DNA of 44,700 bases, from NCBI GenBank assembly GCA_029233925.1, contig JARGOX010000032.1, positions 1 through 44,700 on the forward strand, given 5' to 3'. The notes beneath the pieces were generated by a model, which saw only the letters and a list, made by a program, of their open reading frames with translations, ran no database searches and was not told the origin of the DNA. The stretch is from Rhizobiaceae bacterium. Lineage in GTDB: Bacteria; Pseudomonadota; Alphaproteobacteria; Rhizobiales; Rhizobiaceae. Positions 15,594-24,179 of the stretch are shown here, piece after piece (positions within the stretch are counted from its first letter, which is position 1; each line of letters opens with the position of its first letter). The position numbers were made by a program, and so were the translations under genes.

Positions 15594-16903
15594 GCCCTGT
15601 CGAAATCGGATTTCTGTCGGTCCTGGCCATCGTCGCCCTGATCTATCTCGGCGTATATATTCCCGTGGCGCTCGCCAGCGTCTCCTTCGTGACCATCTGG
15701 CTCGTCAGTGACCGCCCCATCCTGGCCATCAATTTCCTGCGCCAGTCGATTGGCGACAGCGTGACCGAATACGAGTTTGCGACCATACCGCTTTTCACTT
15801 TCATGGGATTGCTGGTCTCCAAGGCCGGGCTCGGTACGGAAATCTACCAGGTCATGAATCAGGTGTTTCGCCGCATACGCGGCGGCATCGGCATGGCCAC
15901 GGTGGGGGCCAATGCGGTCTTTGCCGCCGTGACCGGGTCTTCCATTGCCTCGGCCTCGGTCTTTACCCGGGTCTCCGTGCCGGAGATGCTGCGGCTGGAC
16001 TATAACCCCCGTTTTGCCGTCGGCGTTGTTGCCGGTTCATCGGTTCTGGGCATGATCATCCCACCCAGCGCCATGCTCATCATCTATTCCTTCGTGGCCG
16101 AGGTTTCCGTCGGGGACATGTTTATTGCCGGCATCCTGCCGGGAATTTTTCTGGCGCTCGCCTATATTGCCGCGATTGCATTCATGGCAAAATATTTTCC
16201 GCGTTTCGTCGGGGGACGGATCGTCGAGATGCCTGCAGAGGAGCTTTTGAGCTGGTGGCAGATCATCCGCAAGAGCGCCCCACTAGCCTTCCTCATTTTC
16301 ATTGTGCTGGGCGGCATCTATACCGGCTGGCTGACCCCGGTGGAGGCCGGCGCCGCCGGTTCGCTGACGGCCCTGGTGATTGCGCTGGCGCGCCGCTGCA
16401 TCTCCGGGCGCTCGTTCTGGGAAGCCCTGCTGGAGACCGGACATATCACCGCCAGCATACTTTTCCTGATCACCACCGCGTCGCTGTATAGCCGCATGCT
16501 GGGCTATGTTGACCTGCCGAATGAATTGCATAGCTTCCTCAACAATCACGATCTCAGCTTCTTCTGGATCATGGTCGCCTATGTGATTTTGATGCTGTTT
16601 CTGGGAACGTTGCTGGATACGGCATCCATCATTCTGATTGTCGTGCCGCTGTTCATCGACATCATCGAACCCATGGGGCTCAGCCTGATCTGGTTCGGCA
16701 TCATCACGGTGATCGGGGCTGAAATCGGATTGTTGACACCGCCGCTGGGAATATCCTGTTTTGTCATCAAGGCCACACTGGACGACGACCGGATAAGCCT
16801 CAAGGATGTGTTCCTTGGCGCGCTGCCCTTTGCGGGTGTCATGCTGGTTATCCTGATCATTCTCATCCGCTTTCCCGCCATTACAACCATGCTTTTGAAC
16901 TGA
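15590..16903 (+). CDS. TRAP transporter large permease subunit (DctM family)
   Basis: This is a 437-residue DctM-type permease with about 12 membrane segments, which performs Na+-coupled transport with the DctP and DctQ partners. Typical blocks include 'ATIPLFTFMGLLVSKAG', 'AAVTGSSIASASVFTRVSVPEM', 'VLGMIIPPSAMLIIYSFVAEVSVGDMFIAGILPG' (read here in parts) and 'GLLTPPLGISCFVIKA'. The start overlaps the small permease stop (ATGA). It ends 12 bp before the dioxygenase gene, so transport and ring cleavage are very probably cotranscribed. Confidence 0.94.
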   Translation: MSPVEIGFLSVLAIVALIYLGVYIPVALASVSFVTIWLVSDRPILAINFLRQSIGDSVTEYEFATIPLFTFMGLLVSKAGLGTEIYQVMNQVFRRIRGGIGMATVGANAVFAAVTGSSIASASVFTRVSVPEMLRLDYNPRFAVGVVAGSSVLGMIIPPSAMLIIYSFVAEVSVGDMFIAGILPGIFLALAYIAAIAFMAKYFPRFVGGRIVEMPAEELLSWWQIIRKSAPLAFLIFIVLGGIYTGWLTPVEAGAAGSLTALVIALARRCISGRSFWEALLETGHITASILFLITTASLYSRMLGYVDLPNELHSFLNNHDLSFFWIMVAYVILMLFLGTLLDTASIILIVVPLFIDIIEPMGLSLIWFGIITVIGAEIGLLTPPLGISCFVIKATLDDDRISLKDVFLGALPFAGVMLVILIILIRFPAITTMLLN

Positions 16904-16915
16904 TAGGAGGTTGCC

Positions 16916-17794
16916 ATGCGCAACGTGACCAAGGATACACTGACCCAGACCTTTCTTGACTATTGCGGGCCCGAGACGTCGCCGCGGCTGCGTTTTGTCC
17001 TGGAGAACCTCGTCGGGCATCTTCATGACAGCATAAGGGAAACCGAGCTGACCCATGATGAATGGCGCAAGGCCATTGAATTGCTGACCAAGGCCGGGGA
17101 AATCACTACGCCGGAGCGCAATGAATTTGTGCTTTTTTCCGATGTTCTGGGCGTATCGTCGCTGGTCGACATGGTCAACTCCCGACCGGAAGCCACATCC
17201 TCCAGCGTATTGGGGCCCTTTCACATCCTGGGTGCGCCTGACCTGTCCTTCGGGGGCGACCTCAAACGCGACAATGACGGGGCCACGGTCATCGTTGAGG
17301 GAAAAGTGCGCGATACGCAGGACAAGCCGATTGCAGGCGCAGTGATAGAATTGTGGCAGACGGCTGAGAATGGCCTCTATTCCAATCAGGATGGCGCCCA
17401 GCCCGAATATAACCTGCGCGCCAGCATAAAGGTCCGTGACGATGGCGCCTATGCACTGACAACGGTCAGGCCTTCGCCCTATTCGGTACCCGATGACGGA
17501 CCGGTCGGGGAATTGCTGCGGGCCACGGGCCGCCACGCCTGGCGCCCTTCGCATCTGCATTTCATCATCAAGGCACCCGGCTACCGTTCGCTGGTTACCG
17601 AGGTTTTCCCAAGCGATGATCCATACCTGGACGAGGATGCGGTCTTTGGCGTGCGTGAAGATCTCATCATGGAATATGTCGAACAGAATGATACGACACG
17701 CATTCCCGATGCCTTTGAAGCAAAAGACAAGATCACCGCGCCCTATTTCAGGGTTGATTTTGATTTCGTGCTGAGTGAAGAAACAAGCAAATAG
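16916..17794 (+). CDS. intradiol ring-cleavage dioxygenase (hydroxyquinol/catechol 1,2-dioxygenase type)
   Basis: This is a 292-residue non-heme Fe(III) dioxygenase. The four metal ligands can be placed at Y155 ('NGLYSNQ'), Y189 ('PSPYSVP') and H213/H215 ('RPSHLHF'), with the catalytic Arg at R210. An N-terminal helical dimerisation domain (residues 1-100, 'LLTKAGEITTPERNEFVLFSDVLG') is present, as in catechol and hydroxyquinol 1,2-dioxygenases. 'SSSVLGPFHILGAP' resembles the hydroxyquinol-type subgroup. An AGGAGG Shine-Dalgarno sequence lies just before the ATG. No maleylacetate reductase or muconate cycloisomerase is nearby, so the downstream route differs from the textbook beta-ketoadipate pathway. 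The actual ring substrate is unknown. Confidence 0.92.
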   Translation: MRNVTKDTLTQTFLDYCGPETSPRLRFVLENLVGHLHDSIRETELTHDEWRKAIELLTKAGEITTPERNEFVLFSDVLGVSSLVDMVNSRPEATSSSVLGPFHILGAPDLSFGGDLKRDNDGATVIVEGKVRDTQDKPIAGAVIELWQTAENGLYSNQDGAQPEYNLRASIKVRDDGAYALTTVRPSPYSVPDDGPVGELLRATGRHAWRPSHLHFIIKAPGYRSLVTEVFPSDDPYLDEDAVFGVREDLIMEYVEQNDTTRIPDAFEAKDKITAPYFRVDFDFVLSEETSK

Positions 17795-17923
17795 AAGCCT
17801 GGTCCTTTTGATGCTATCAGGGTACAGGCCAGACGCGTAACTGACATCTGTCGGGCGCCGTCGAACATTGAGCGCAATCAGGGATGGAAACCGGGCTGCA
17901 GATTGGCCTGAAAGATAGAGCAC

Positions 17924-19486
17924 ATGACGAAAACCAACGCGCTGTTTGACGGCTTTTGCGCGGCCATTGAGGATCGCTCAAACCCCTTCATCCATGATGG
18001 GGATGGCGTGGTGACCTATGGCGATATGCTCGACCGGTCAGCGCAATATGCCAATGCGCTGATTGATATGGGTCTGAAACCCGGTGATCGGGTCACCGTG
18101 CAGGCCGCCAAGAGCGTTGAGGCCCTGCTTTTCTATCTCGCCGTCATCCGTGCAGGCTGCGTCTATCAACCGCTTAACACCGCCTATACGATGAGCGAAA
18201 TCACCTATTTTGTCGAGAATGCCGAACCATCCCTGATCATCGTCGATGCTGATGCCATCGCGCCGATGCAGGAATTGTCAACAAAGACCATTGGCGCGCA
18301 GGTCATGACTCTTGACCCAAAAGGCGCGCATTCGTTGACCCAAAAGGCGTCGTTGCTGGCCACTCATTTTGACAACGTCGCACGGTGCGAAGATGATCTG
18401 GCCGCAATTCTCTACACATCGGGCACGACAGGTCGGTCCAAAGGGGCCATGCTGAGCCACGGAAACCTGCTGTCCAATGCCGCGGTGCTTTGCGACATCT
18501 GGCGCTTCACGTCGCAGGATGTGCTGATTCATGCGCTGCCGATTTTTCATACGCACGGGCTTTTCGTCGCGACCAATGTGGTCTTATTGTCCGGCGCATC
18601 GATGCGCTTTTTCAAAGCCTATGATCCGGACGCGGTTCTGGATGCCATGCCGTCCTCAACTGTCCTGATGGGGGTTCCCACCTTCTATACCCGGCTTCTG
18701 TCAAATCCCCGCCTGACCCGCCAGCAGGCTGCAAACATGCGGCTGTTCATTTCCGGTTCTGCGCCTTTGCTTGCCGAGACCCACCGCCAGTTCAGCGAAC
18801 GCACCGGCAAGGCCATTCTCGAGCGCTATGGCATGACCGAAACCAACATGAATTCCTCCAATCCCTATGGCGGTGACCGTAAACCCGGAACCGTCGGCTT
18901 CCCCTTGCCCGGAACCGACATACGCATCACCCAACCGGAGAGCGGACAGGTTCTGGAAAATGGGGAAGTGGGCATGGTTGAAGTGCGCGGTCCAAACGTT
19001 TTTTCCGGCTATTGGCGGATGCCCGAAAAGACCAAAGAAGAATTTCGCACCGACGGTTATTTTATCACCGGCGATCTCGGCATGATGGATGAAGACGGCT
19101 ACCTTGTCATTGTCGGGCGCGGCAAGGATCTCATCATCACCGGTGGTCTGAATGTCTATCCCAAGGAGATTGAATCGGAAATCGACGACATGGAGGGCGT
19201 TGTTGAAAGCGCCGTTATCGGCGTACCGCATGCCGATTTCGGAGAGGGGATCATTGCTGTCATTGTCGCCGAGAAAGACAGCACGCTGACCAGTGATTCT
19301 GTCAGGCAGGCACTGGGCAAAAATCTTGCCAAATTCAAATTGCCGAGGATCTGCTATTTTGTTGATGCGCTGCCGCGCAACACCATGGGCAAAGTGCAAA
19401 AGAACACATTGCGTGAAGCCCATATGCATGAGTTTGGCGGGTCGGTTGATACCGCCGCCAAGCAACCTTCCGGCGAGGTGACCTGA
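17924..19486 (+). CDS. matB: malonyl-CoA synthetase (MatB)
   Basis: This is a 520-residue acyl-adenylate-forming enzyme that joins malonate and CoA using ATP. The P-loop-like 'ILYTSGTTGRSKGAMLSHG' is at residues 162-180, the A5 motif reads 'ERYGMTETNMNSSNPYGG' as in MatB, and the catalytic Lys is K490 in 'NTMGKVQKN'. The motif after YGMTE and the following 'PGTVGFPLPG' distinguish MatB from generic acyl-CoA ligases. No malonyl-CoA decarboxylase gene (matA) is adjacent. It sits 129 bp after the dioxygenase and 2 bp before a GntR regulator. Malonate may therefore be a product of the ring-cleavage pathway. Confidence 0.9.
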   Translation: MTKTNALFDGFCAAIEDRSNPFIHDGDGVVTYGDMLDRSAQYANALIDMGLKPGDRVTVQAAKSVEALLFYLAVIRAGCVYQPLNTAYTMSEITYFVENAEPSLIIVDADAIAPMQELSTKTIGAQVMTLDPKGAHSLTQKASLLATHFDNVARCEDDLAAILYTSGTTGRSKGAMLSHGNLLSNAAVLCDIWRFTSQDVLIHALPIFHTHGLFVATNVVLLSGASMRFFKAYDPDAVLDAMPSSTVLMGVPTFYTRLLSNPRLTRQQAANMRLFISGSAPLLAETHRQFSERTGKAILERYGMTETNMNSSNPYGGDRKPGTVGFPLPGTDIRITQPESGQVLENGEVGMVEVRGPNVFSGYWRMPEKTKEEFRTDGYFITGDLGMMDEDGYLVIVGRGKDLIITGGLNVYPKEIESEIDDMEGVVESAVIGVPHADFGEGIIAVIVAEKDSTLTSDSVRQALGKNLAKFKLPRICYFVDALPRNTMGKVQKNTLREAHMHEFGGSVDTAAKQPSGEVT

Positions 19487-19488
19487 AT

Positions 19489-20202
19489 ATGCCTATTGAT
19501 GTGGCGACAAAACCGGACAATGGCACAACCGGCAGTTCCTCGATCACCGCGCAATTGTTCGAGCGTTTGCGTGGCGATATCTTGAAGGGTGACCTTCAGC
19601 CCGGGCAGAAGCTAAAGATCGAATTGCTGCGTGATCGCTATGACGTCGGTGCCAGTCCGGTCCGTGAAGCCTTGAGCATGCTGACCTCCGAAGGGCTGGT
19701 CGAGAGGCTTGATCAAAGAGGATTTCGTGTTTCGGACATTTCCGTCAGCGCCTTTGAAGAACTGCTGCGAACCCGCTGCTGGCTGGAAGACCGGGCGCTG
19801 CGGGAATCCATTGCTTCCGGTTTGGCTACATGGGAGGAGGGCGTGTTGCTCGCCCATCACCGTTTGACCAAAACACCGCGTTCCGGCAAGACCTCAGACC
19901 GGGCGAGTCCGCAATGGGAGATAGCCCATAAACTGTTCCACATGTCGCTCTTGTCAGCCTGTGGTTCGGGTTTTCTCATCGGCTATTGCGAGCAGCTCTA
20001 TGATCTCAATATTCGTTACCGCAACCTGGCGGGAACCGTGGCCTATCCATCGCGCAATGTGGCACAGGAACATGCCATGATCTGTGAAGCGGCCCTGGCG
20101 CGAGACGCGGACCTGGCCGTTGAACGATTGATCGACCACTACACCGGAACCGGCGAATTCCTGCGGATGCAATTGAACGAAATGGCCGACCAGAAGTCAT
20201 AG
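19489..20202 (+). CDS. GntR family transcriptional regulator (FadR/FCD subfamily)
   Basis: This is a 237-residue regulator. The N-terminal winged helix reads 'ITAQLFERLRGDILKGDLQPGQ', then 'YDVGASPVREALSMLTSEGLVERL' (residues about 20-80). The C-terminal FCD ligand-binding domain has metal-type residues such as 'RCWLEDRALRESI', 'HKLFHMSLLSACGS' and 'AQEHAMICEAALARDAD', with a conserved His near the end ('LIDHYTG'). It begins 2 bp after matB, so it is probably in the same transcript and controls the catabolic operon in response to a pathway acid. A bidirectional hairpin terminator follows at once. Confidence 0.92.
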   Translation: MPIDVATKPDNGTTGSSSITAQLFERLRGDILKGDLQPGQKLKIELLRDRYDVGASPVREALSMLTSEGLVERLDQRGFRVSDISVSAFEELLRTRCWLEDRALRESIASGLATWEEGVLLAHHRLTKTPRSGKTSDRASPQWEIAHKLFHMSLLSACGSGFLIGYCEQLYDLNIRYRNLAGTVAYPSRNVAQEHAMICEAALARDADLAVERLIDHYTGTGEFLRMQLNEMADQKS

Positions 20203-20205
20203 CAA

Positions 20206-20236
20206 AACCAGACGTGTCGTGATGACACGGCTGGTT
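20206..20236. terminator. bidirectional hairpin terminator between GntR and lldD genes
   Basis: The hairpin has paired arms AACCAG / CTGGTT and CGTGTC / GACACG, with one mismatched A/G pair between them and a 5-base GTGAT loop. It lies in the 53-bp gap between converging genes. AAAA precedes it and TTCT follows, giving a short U tract on either strand. Confidence 0.65.
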
Positions 20237-20255
20237 CTGGATCAGTTGGTATGAA

Positions 20256-21413
20256 TCATTCCACCCGTTCGCCGAAAACCGAGCGCAGATTGGAACGGTC
20301 CAGGTTGTGGACATCCCGCTCGCCGCACAGCGCCATGGTGACGTCCATTTCGTTGCGCATGATTTCGAACATCCTGTCTACGCCCTCGCGACCCATGGCA
20401 CCCAGCGCATAGAGGTAGGGACGACCGATATAGGTGCCCTTGGCTCCGAGGCACATGGCCTTCAAGACATCCTGTCCGGAGCGGATACCGCCATCGACAT
20501 GCACTTCCACCTTGTCGCCGACCGCTTCAACGATTTCGGGCAGCATGGCGATTGCCGATGATGCGCTGTCAAGCTGCCGCCCACCATGGTTTGATACGAC
20601 AATGGCATCGGCGCCGCATTCGAGGGATTTGACCGCGTCTTCCTTGTCCAGAATACCCTTCAGGATGAGTGGGCCACCCCAACGGTCCTTGATCCATTTG
20701 ACATCATCCCAGGACAGTTTCGGGTCGAACTGCTCATTGGTCCATGCGCCCAATGAGGACAAATCCGATATGCCCTTGGCATGGCCGACAATATTACGGA
20801 ATGTGCGCCGTTTTGTTTGCGCCATGGACATGCACCATCGGGGAGACGTCGCCATCTGCCAGATATGTTTCGGGGTGAATTTGGGTGGCGCGCTCAACCC
20901 ATTGCGCAAATCCTTGTGTCGTTGACCGAGGATTTGCAGATCAAGTGTCAGGACGAGCGCCGAGCAACCGGCGGCTTTCGCACGATCGATCAGGCTGTTG
21001 GCAAACTCCCTGTCACGCATCACATAGAGCTGAAACCAGAAGGGTTTCGAGGTGTTTTCCGCAACATCTTCGATGGAGCAGATGCTCATGGTTGAAAGCG
21101 TGAAGGGCACGCCAAATTTTTCACAGGCCTGGGCTGCAAGGATTTCTCCGTCAGCACGCTGCATGCCGCAAAGGCCGGTCGGGGCCAGCGCCATCGGCAT
21201 GGACACATCCTGACCGATCATTTTGGTCGCCAGCGTCCGGTTCGTCATGTCGACAGCAACCCGTTGCCGCAGCTTGATCTGCGCGAAATCGCTCTCGTTC
21301 GCCCGATAAGTGCTTTCCGTCCAGGATCCGGAATCGGCATAGTCGAAAAACATTTTCGGAACGCGACGGCGCGCCAGTTTCTTCAGGTCTTCAATTTCCA
21401 AAATGGGCGCCAT
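20256..21413 (-). CDS. lldD: FMN-dependent alpha-hydroxy-acid dehydrogenase (L-lactate dehydrogenase type)
   Basis: This is a 385-residue FMN-linked enzyme of the LldD/glycolate oxidase family, which oxidises L-lactate to pyruvate and passes electrons to the respiratory chain. Visible landmarks are 'FFDYADSGSWTE', 'MALAPTGLCGMQRADGE', 'WFQLYVMRDRE', the active-site 'VSNHGGRQLD' (His base and Arg) and 'HVDGGIRSGQDVLKAMCLGAK' (read in parts). The ATG at 21413 has a GGAG Shine-Dalgarno sequence; a start 15 bp upstream lacks one. The non-phosphorylative L-fucose/L-rhamnose routes release L-lactate, so the operon at 26.8-28.8 kb could feed it. Other 2-hydroxy acids such as mandelate remain possible substrates. 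Confidence 0.87.
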   Translation of the reverse strand: MAPILEIEDLKKLARRRVPKMFFDYADSGSWTESTYRANESDFAQIKLRQRVAVDMTNRTLATKMIGQDVSMPMALAPTGLCGMQRADGEILAAQACEKFGVPFTLSTMSICSIEDVAENTSKPFWFQLYVMRDREFANSLIDRAKAAGCSALVLTLDLQILGQRHKDLRNGLSAPPKFTPKHIWQMATSPRWCMSMAQTKRRTFRNIVGHAKGISDLSSLGAWTNEQFDPKLSWDDVKWIKDRWGGPLILKGILDKEDAVKSLECGADAIVVSNHGGRQLDSASSAIAMLPEIVEAVGDKVEVHVDGGIRSGQDVLKAMCLGAKGTYIGRPYLYALGAMGREGVDRMFEIMRNEMDVTMALCGERDVHNLDRSNLRSVFGERVE

Positions 21414-21561
21414 TGCGCTTCTCCACATCAGTTGGCGCGTTTGCGGGAAATTGTGAATGAGATTTCCGGACAGGCAACGCGAAGGAACAAATTTACCTCA
21501 CAATATCAGCCCATTCAGTGAAGCACCCAGAGGATCATGAAACCGAATATTGCCGAGGTAC

Positions 21562-21580
21562 GTGCATCATAAGGATGCAC
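21562..21580. other. small perfect hairpin in the lldD-M20 gap
   Basis: GTGCATC and GATGCAC pair as a 7-bp stem around ATAAG, in a 274-bp gap with no gene that I can support. No T tract follows on either strand, so it is not an obvious terminator; it could be an operator. Confidence 0.3.
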
Positions 21581-21687
21581 ATACCGCTGGCAAGAGCGTA
21601 CAGCGTGACCGCAGGGAAGTTATTCTTTGGTTTGGGCTTTCCCACAATTTTCCGTAGTCCGGGTTACGGCCTTGTGACCACTTTCAT

Positions 21688-22857
21688 TTATTTCGAGACA
21701 GGCAGCCGATCTTCGATAATATTGGTCCAGAAGGCGATTCCATAGGGCAGGGCCTCGTCGTTGAAATCATATTCGGGGTGATGCAGTCCGGCTGTGCTGC
21801 CATTGCCGACAAAGATGATGGCGCCGGGTTTTTCCTGCAGCATGTAGGAGAAATCCTCGCCGCCGAGGCGGGTTGGCTGTTCCCGGTCCACATTGTCGGT
21901 TCCGACAATCCGTTCGGCGGCCAGTGCTGCATAATTGAACTGTTCGTCATGGTTGACGGTAACCGGACAAAGCCTGTCATAGGTCAATTTGGCCTGCACG
22001 CCATAGGTGCTGGCAACACCTTCAACGATTTCACCCATGCGGCGTTCGATGGTGTCACGCGTATCCTCGTGCAGATTGCGCACGGTACCTTTCAGTGTCG
22101 CTGTCTGGGGAATGACATTATTGGCCTCGCCCGATTGCATGGCTGTAATCGAAATGAGACCATTCCTGATCGGGTCGACATTGCGCGTTATAATGGACTG
22201 GAAGCCATTGTAGATCGCGTTGGCTGCCACCAGCGGGTCGTTGCATTTGTGTGGTCGTGACGCGTGCCCGCCGACGCCCTCGATTTCCACGTAGAAAAAA
22301 TCCGTTGCTGCCAGAACCGGTCCGCTGCGAAGTCCGAATTGGCCGACGGGCAAGTTCGGCATATTGTGCATGCCATAGACCTCGTCGATGCCGAAGCGCT
22401 CAAACAGGCCGGTATCGATCATGGCTTTTGCGCCGGTGCCGCCTTCCTCAGCAGGCTGAAAGATCAGGACGACAGTTCCTGAAAAATTGCGTGTTTCCGC
22501 CAGATATTTTGCCGCTCCCAGCAGCATGGCGCTATGGCCATCATGACCACAGGCATGCATGGCCCCGGGTGTTTTCGAAGCGTGCTCATCGTTTGAATAT
22601 TCATCCATCGGAAGCGCGTCCATGTCGGCACGCAATGCGATGGTCGGGCCGTCACCGGTCCCCTTGATAATCGCGACAATGCCCGTTTGAGCAATATTCT
22701 CGTGAATCTCGTCCATGTCCATTGTCCCAAGCTGATCGGCAATGTAGCGGGACGTTTTTGGAAGGTCGAATTGCAGTTCGGGATGCTGGTGAAGCCAGCG
22801 ACGCCAGGTTCTGACTTCCGGAACGAGATCGGCGATACGGTTGTTTGTCGGATGCAT
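21688..22857 (-). CDS. M20 family amidohydrolase (hippurate/IAA-amino acid hydrolase type)
   Basis: This is a 389-residue zinc-dependent amidohydrolase of peptidase family M20D, which cleaves N-acyl amino acids. The motifs are clear: 'LRRDMD'-like 'ALRADMDALPM', 'MHACGHDGHSAMLLGAAKYL' with metal His/Asp, 'FQPAEEGGTGAKAMI' with the catalytic Glu, and 'LGGEDFSYML' near the C-terminus. The ATG at 22857 is preferred because the family starts close to the 'R.WLHQHPEL' block; a longer form from 22923 adds 22 residues without a recognisable signal. It is on the same strand as lldD but separated by 274 bp, and its natural substrate is unknown. Confidence 0.88.
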   Translation of the reverse strand: MHPTNNRIADLVPEVRTWRRWLHQHPELQFDLPKTSRYIADQLGTMDMDEIHENIAQTGIVAIIKGTGDGPTIALRADMDALPMDEYSNDEHASKTPGAMHACGHDGHSAMLLGAAKYLAETRNFSGTVVLIFQPAEEGGTGAKAMIDTGLFERFGIDEVYGMHNMPNLPVGQFGLRSGPVLAATDFFYVEIEGVGGHASRPHKCNDPLVAANAIYNGFQSIITRNVDPIRNGLISITAMQSGEANNVIPQTATLKGTVRNLHEDTRDTIERRMGEIVEGVASTYGVQAKLTYDRLCPVTVNHDEQFNYAALAAERIVGTDNVDREQPTRLGGEDFSYMLQEKPGAIIFVGNGSTAGLHHPEYDFNDEALPYGIAFWTNIIEDRLPVSK

Positions 22858-23240
22858 GCTTGGGTCCTGTTGTACTGCGCGGTCGCTACAACCGCATGAA
22901 CGGGCAATGAGTGCATTTTCCAAGAGGGCGATGCAAGGGGCAAGCCTTGGTGTTTGGCAAAATGGGTTGGACCCCGAGCCAACGGATCAGACACAAAACG
23001 CCATTCATTGGGTGTTTCCGGTTGCGGCATGGCCCCTGCACCTAAGGTGATGAAGAGTAACAATTTGTTACAGGGGTGGGGATAATTGACCGATCAGTGC
23101 TTTTGCTCGGCTTCTGCAGCTTACTCTCAAAAGTGAATCGGGCCAGAATGAATAGGCCAGACACGCACTAATGGTTCCATTTGGTGAAAAAACGCTCTAC
23201 CAACCGAAAGGGCATCGGGTGACCGTGAGGGACAGCATCA

Positions 23241-24164
23241 ATGAGCAACACACATTGTCGTATCGCCTGCGTCGGGGAGGCCATGGTGGAATTGGCGCTG
23301 GACCCTGCCGGGACGACTGCACAGGTCGGGTTTGCCGGTGATACACTGAACACGGCGATCTACCTGGTTCGTGAGATAAGGGGTGCTCACGACGTTGCAT
23401 TCGTGTCCGCCATCGGTACGGATACGATGTCAGACCGGATGGCGGATTTCATTGAAGCCGAGGATGTTTCCACCGATCAATTGCAGCGTGTCGATGACCG
23501 TCTTCCGGGCATTTATGCCATCAATACCGACGATCATGGCGAGCGCACTTTTGCCTATTGGCGGGAAAACTCGGCAGCGCGTACCTTGTTTCAAAAGGGT
23601 TCGGATGCGGATTTTTCAGTGCTGGAAGGCTTTGATGTGATCTATCTTTCCGCCATCACACTTGCCATCCTGCCATCAGCCATTCGCGCGGCGTTGTTTG
23701 ACTGGATCAAATCCTTTCGTGGCAGGGGCGGCGTTTTCGCCTTTGATTCCAACTACCGGCCGCGTCTCTGGGACAGTGAGGACACCGCCCGGGACGTCGT
23801 GTCTGCGGCCTGGCGTCTGTGTGATATTGCTCTACCCTCCATGGATGATGAGATGGCGCTTTTCGGCGATGCGGATGAAGCATCCGTGCTGGCCCGTATT
23901 GAAGCCTGCGGTGTCAGGACCGGGGTTTTGAAGCGCGGCGCAAAAGGCCCGATCCCGATCAATGCGCCCGTCAATCCTTCACTGGTGTTTGCACCGGCGT
24001 CAAAAGTTGTGGATACGACCGCTGCAGGCGACAGCTTCAACGGCGGGTTCCTTGCGGCATTCCTGGCAGGGCGTTCACTCGATGAAGCCATGGTGTCAGG
24101 ACACAATCGCGCCGCTCTTGTGGTTGGTTGCCGAGGCGCAATTGCGCCTCGGGATATGCTCTAA
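23241..24164 (+). CDS. kdgK: 2-keto-3-deoxygluconate kinase-like PfkB sugar kinase
   Basis: This is a 307-residue ribokinase/PfkB kinase. It begins 'RIACVGEAMVELAL' and has 'VGFAGDTLNTAIYLVRE', which is typical of KDG kinases. 'TFAYWRENSAAR' contacts the keto-deoxy acid in KdgK, and 'DTTAAGDSFNGGFLAAFLAG' is the PfkB C-terminal signature with the catalytic Asp. A GAGGGA Shine-Dalgarno sequence lies upstream of the ATG. It phosphorylates 2-keto-3-deoxy-D-gluconate for aldolase cleavage to pyruvate and glyceraldehyde-3-phosphate. No KDPG aldolase gene is adjacent. It is divergent from the M20 gene and convergent with the GST gene. Confidence 0.87.
   Translation: MSNTHCRIACVGEAMVELALDPAGTTAQVGFAGDTLNTAIYLVREIRGAHDVAFVSAIGTDTMSDRMADFIEAEDVSTDQLQRVDDRLPGIYAINTDDHGERTFAYWRENSAARTLFQKGSDADFSVLEGFDVIYLSAITLAILPSAIRAALFDWIKSFRGRGGVFAFDSNYRPRLWDSEDTARDVVSAAWRLCDIALPSMDDEMALFGDADEASVLARIEACGVRTGVLKRGAKGPIPINAPVNPSLVFAPASKVVDTTAAGDSFNGGFLAAFLAGRSLDEAMVSGHNRAALVVGCRGAIAPRDML
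24131..24152. repeat. 22-bp perfect palindrome in the 3' end of kdgK
   Basis: The sequence runs from CCGAGGCGCAA to TTGCGCCTCGG as an uninterrupted perfect palindrome, inside the last codons of kdgK (Gly-Cys-Arg-Gly-Ala-Ile-Ala-Pro-Arg). The gap to the convergent GST gene is only 15 bp. A coding-region hairpin that ends transcripts from either side is the simplest reading. Confidence 0.55.
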
Positions 24165-24179
24165 GTCGCTGCAGTCTGT

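Noticed and set aside
16283-17923. 546-residue open frame on the minus strand
   Set aside because: It runs antisense to the DctM and dioxygenase genes, has low-complexity Gln/Asp/His-rich translation, no Shine-Dalgarno sequence and no family features.
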